Assembly: GCA_900539525.1 (NCBI GenBank)
Contig: UQCM01000097.1
Span: 1 to 7,312, forward strand
Direction: 5' to 3'
Origin: an uncultured Blautia sp.
GTDB lineage: Bacteria > Bacillota > Clostridia > Lachnospirales > Lachnospiraceae
Length of the DNA: 7,312 nucleotides
In this document: one piece after another, positions 6,109 through 7,312 of the stretch
Position numbering within the stretch: position 1 is the stretch's first letter
Layout of the letters: each line of letters begins with the position of its first letter
The notes under the pieces: generated by a model
What the model was told of the DNA's origin: nothing
The model's database searches: none
What the model saw: the letters and a program-made list of their open reading frames with translations, nothing else
Translations under genes and position numbers: made by a program

Positions 6109-6137
6109 ATTATAACCTATTCCTTCTTTTTTGTCAT
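6109..6137 (-). promoter_or_regulatory. pcrA promoter
   Basis: On the minus strand ATGACA (plus 6132-6137) and TATAAT (plus 6109-6114) are separated by exactly 17 bases. The start site would be near 6102, giving a leader of about 27 nt. It is divergent from the DUF1836 promoter, with the -35 boxes only 16 bp apart. Confidence 0.7.
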
Positions 6138-6153
6138 CCGGTTAAAAAAACAC

Positions 6154-6182
6154 TTGTTATCTGGTTTTTAAAACTATATAAT
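6154..6182 (+). promoter_or_regulatory. promoter of DUF1836 gene
   Basis: TTGTTA (6154-6159) and TATAAT (6177-6182) have exactly 17-bp spacing. The -10 ends only 18 nt before the ATG at 6201, so the leader is very short (about 12 nt) and just accommodates the AGAGGTG ribosome binding site at 6188-6194. Confidence 0.7.
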
Positions 6183-6200
6183 CGAATAGAGGTGAGTAAA

Positions 6201-6782
6201 ATGACAATTGATACAAAAGATATGCTGAAAAGCATTCTGGACAGTCTGTCCCGCATTGATTATATCAAACCGGAGGATATTCCGAATATTGATCTGTATA
6301 TGGATCAGGTGACAACCTTTATGGATTCCCATCTGGCTGCCTCCAAACGCTATCCGGATGACAAGATCCTGACGAAAACCATGATCAATAATTATGCCAA
6401 AAATAAACTTCTCCCACCACCAACGAAGAAGAAATACTCCAAAGAGCATTTACTGGTAATGGTTTTTATCTATTATTTTAAGGGAATTTTATCAATTACC
6501 GATATTCAGGCTCTGCTGAACCCGATTACGGAAAAATACTTTCAGGGGGATAAGGATTTTAATATCGAATCCATCTATAATGAGGTCTTCCGCCTGGAAA
6601 AAAGACAGGCAGACAGCCTTGCAAAAGATATCGTGGATAAATACCGGGTTTCAAAAAATACCTTTGAAGATATGGAAGAAGACCGGGAATTTCTCCAGCT
6701 TTTCTCCTTCATCTGTCTTTTGAGCTTTGATGTCTATATGAAAAAGCAGCTGATTGAAAAACTCATTGACCAGCTGCCCTGA
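6201..6782 (+). CDS. DUF1836 domain-containing protein (MerR-like helix-turn-helix)
   Basis: The product is 193 residues and uncharacterised. The sequence fits the DUF1836 family of Firmicutes, thought to carry a MerR-like winged-helix DNA-binding segment. Around residues 65-95 the pattern KILTKTMINNYAKNKLLPPPTKKKYSK is the characteristic 'inventing-a-boundary' region of MerR-type folds, followed by HLLVMVFIYYFKGILSITDIQALL. The rest is helical (YNEVFRLEKRQADSLAKDI and, near the end, SFDVYMKKQLIEKLIDQLP), probably for dimerization. There is no signal peptide; it is probably cytoplasmic. The start at 6201 is fixed by AGAGGTG 6 nt upstream and the promoter at 6154-6182; the same frame is open further upstream to 5922, but that part is antisense to pcrA. 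The gene is divergent from pcrA and convergent with the yerC-like gene. No target or function is known to me. Confidence 0.85.
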   Translation: MTIDTKDMLKSILDSLSRIDYIKPEDIPNIDLYMDQVTTFMDSHLAASKRYPDDKILTKTMINNYAKNKLLPPPTKKKYSKEHLLVMVFIYYFKGILSITDIQALLNPITEKYFQGDKDFNIESIYNEVFRLEKRQADSLAKDIVDKYRVSKNTFEDMEEDREFLQLFSFICLLSFDVYMKKQLIEKLIDQLP

Positions 6783-6795
6783 CTCCGGATACTAT

Positions 6796-6839
6796 AAACG
6801 CAGCACAGGAAATAGAAATCCTTTGCTGCGTTTTCTTTT
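6796..6839 (+). terminator. strong terminator between convergent genes
   Basis: AAACGCAGCACAGGA (6796-6810) pairs with TCCTTTGCTGCGTTT (6819-6833): 14 of 15 positions pair around an 8-nt loop. TTTTCTTTT follows on the plus strand. It ends the DUF1836 transcript and reaches into the stop codon of the opposing gene. On the minus strand the downstream tract is only TTT, so it may also serve that gene weakly. Confidence 0.85.
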
Positions 6840-7137
6840 ACTCTTTTTTATCTGCCTCCATACGCTGAAAGACCATCTCATAACCATCATTTCCATAATT
6901 CAGGGAACGATTGACACGGCTGATGGTCGCTGTGGATGCTCCTGTCTTTTCTGCAATCTCCAGATATGTCTTCTTTTCCCGCAGCATTTTCGCCACTTCA
7001 AAACGCTGCGACAGCGACAGCAGTTCATTCACTGTACATACGTCTTCAAAGAACAGATAACATTCTTCTTTACTCTCTAAATGTAAGATTGCTTCAAATA
7101 AATAATCTACCGCTTCGGTTCTTATTTTCTTACTCAT
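6838..7137 (-). CDS. yerC: YerC/YecD-family TrpR-like transcriptional regulator
   Basis: The product is 99 residues from ATG 7135-7137 and related to the Trp repressor fold (YerC/YecD family). The body EAVDYLFEAILHLESKEECYLFFEDVCTVNEL is the helical dimerization part. LSQRFEVAKMLREKKTYLEIAEKTGASTATISRVNRSL (about 43-80) contains the helix-turn-helix, with the recognition helix in TGASTATISRVNRSL. Length matches the family (about 95-105). The start is set by GAAGGGG, 6 nt upstream; the longer frame to 7182 lacks a ribosome binding site and runs into the leader. The promoter is at 7198-7226, and a dyad (7169-7186) in the leader could be its own operator or an RNA hairpin. In B. subtilis yerC lies next to pcrB/pcrA, so the pcrA-proximal position here is consistent. 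The regulated genes are not known. Confidence 0.88.
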   Translation of the reverse strand: MSKKIRTEAVDYLFEAILHLESKEECYLFFEDVCTVNELLSLSQRFEVAKMLREKKTYLEIAEKTGASTATISRVNRSLNYGNDGYEMVFQRMEADKKE

Positions 7138-7168
7138 AAGCTTCCCCTTCATACAAGTATATTTGCCG

Positions 7169-7186
7169 GCTGTTTTGTTCAACAGC
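7169..7186. promoter_or_regulatory. dyad in the yerC leader
   Basis: GCTGTT (7169-7174) and AACAGC (7181-7186) are perfect inverted copies around a 6-nt spacer. The dyad lies about 5 nt downstream of the predicted start site (near 7191) on the minus strand. It could be a repressor site or a leader hairpin; no T tract follows, so it is not a terminator. Confidence 0.35.
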
Positions 7187-7197
7187 GCATTGTACTT

Positions 7198-7226
7198 ATT
7201 TTAGCACAGTAAAGTTCTGATGTAAA
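7198..7226 (-). promoter_or_regulatory. promoter of yerC-like gene
   Basis: On the minus strand TTTACA (plus 7221-7226) and TAAAAT (plus 7198-7203) are 17 bp apart. A TG one base upstream of the -10 makes an extended -10. The predicted leader is about 54 nt. Confidence 0.7.
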
Positions 7227-7277
7227 GTATAAGTATCACATCGTTATTACCGTGTATATTTGACCCCATGATGCCTT

Positions 7278-7312
7278 CGGATTTTTCCGCGCTCCCGCGC
7301 TCCCAAAATCCG
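7278..7312. repeat. GC-rich hairpin with tandem repeat at right edge
   Basis: CGGATTTT (7278-7285) and AAAATCCG (7305-7312) are perfect 8-bp inverted arms. The spacer holds GCGCTCCC twice in tandem (7289-7304 region). It could be a terminator whose T tract lies beyond the window, or an intergenic repeat unit. The window stops exactly at the second arm, so this cannot be decided. Between 7227 and 7277 I see nothing else. Confidence 0.5.

Noticed and set aside
5922..6200. Possible 93-residue N-terminal extension of the DUF1836 protein
   Set aside because: The frame is open but antisense to the start of pcrA. The ribosome binding site and promoter both point to ATG 6201, and family similarity begins there.
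1..7312. CRISPR array, tRNA or rRNA genes, complete insertion sequence, toxin-antitoxin or defence operon
   Set aside because: I looked on both strands and saw no regularly spaced repeats, cloverleaf genes, transposase frames or recognisable defence proteins.

Overview
The window looks like a chromosomal segment of a low-to-moderate GC Clostridia, most probably a Lachnospiraceae. This rests on the style of the protein sequences (PcrA starting MSIYDSMNDRQKEAV, a DUF1836 protein, a YerC/TrpR-family regulator, a TRAM-containing RlmD) and on the AT-rich promoters. No database search was possible, so the family-level placement is an inference.

Layout. (A) 1 to about 1980 is the decayed end of a mobilizable or conjugative element. 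It holds a 42-codon orphan C-terminal reading frame (74-202), an orphan intrinsic terminator (323-359), and a compact promoter/dyad/terminator cassette (608-718). A mobC-like gene (770-1204) follows; its 3' part has been joined out of frame to a short piece of relaxase. Next come an apparently intact DUF6075-family gene on the minus strand (1208-1681), two tandem minus-strand terminators (1709-1776), and an unassigned open tail (1802-1978). This block abuts the 3' end of rlmD exactly after its HVETVV catalytic motif, which suggests that the rlmD 3' end served as the insertion site. (B) 1957-6075 is the housekeeping part on the minus strand: pcrA (DNA helicase), a small acidic single-pass membrane protein, and rlmD (23S rRNA m5U methyltransferase). 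These three are separately promoted or terminated rather than one tight operon. (C) 6076-7312 holds a divergent promoter pair between pcrA and a plus-strand DUF1836 gene. DUF1836 converges on the minus-strand yerC-like regulator through a shared strong terminator. The right edge has a GC-rich hairpin with a tandem repeat.

How it works together. Regions B and C are ordinary core genome (DNA repair/replication helicase, rRNA modification, two small regulators). Novelty is most likely in region A: the mob deletion scar, the short promoter-to-terminator transcription unit upstream of mobC with repeated CCGAAC motifs, the hairpin leader in front of the DUF6075 gene, and the rlmD junction. No complete new defence or mobile system is visible, because the element is truncated at the window's left edge and is partly degenerate.
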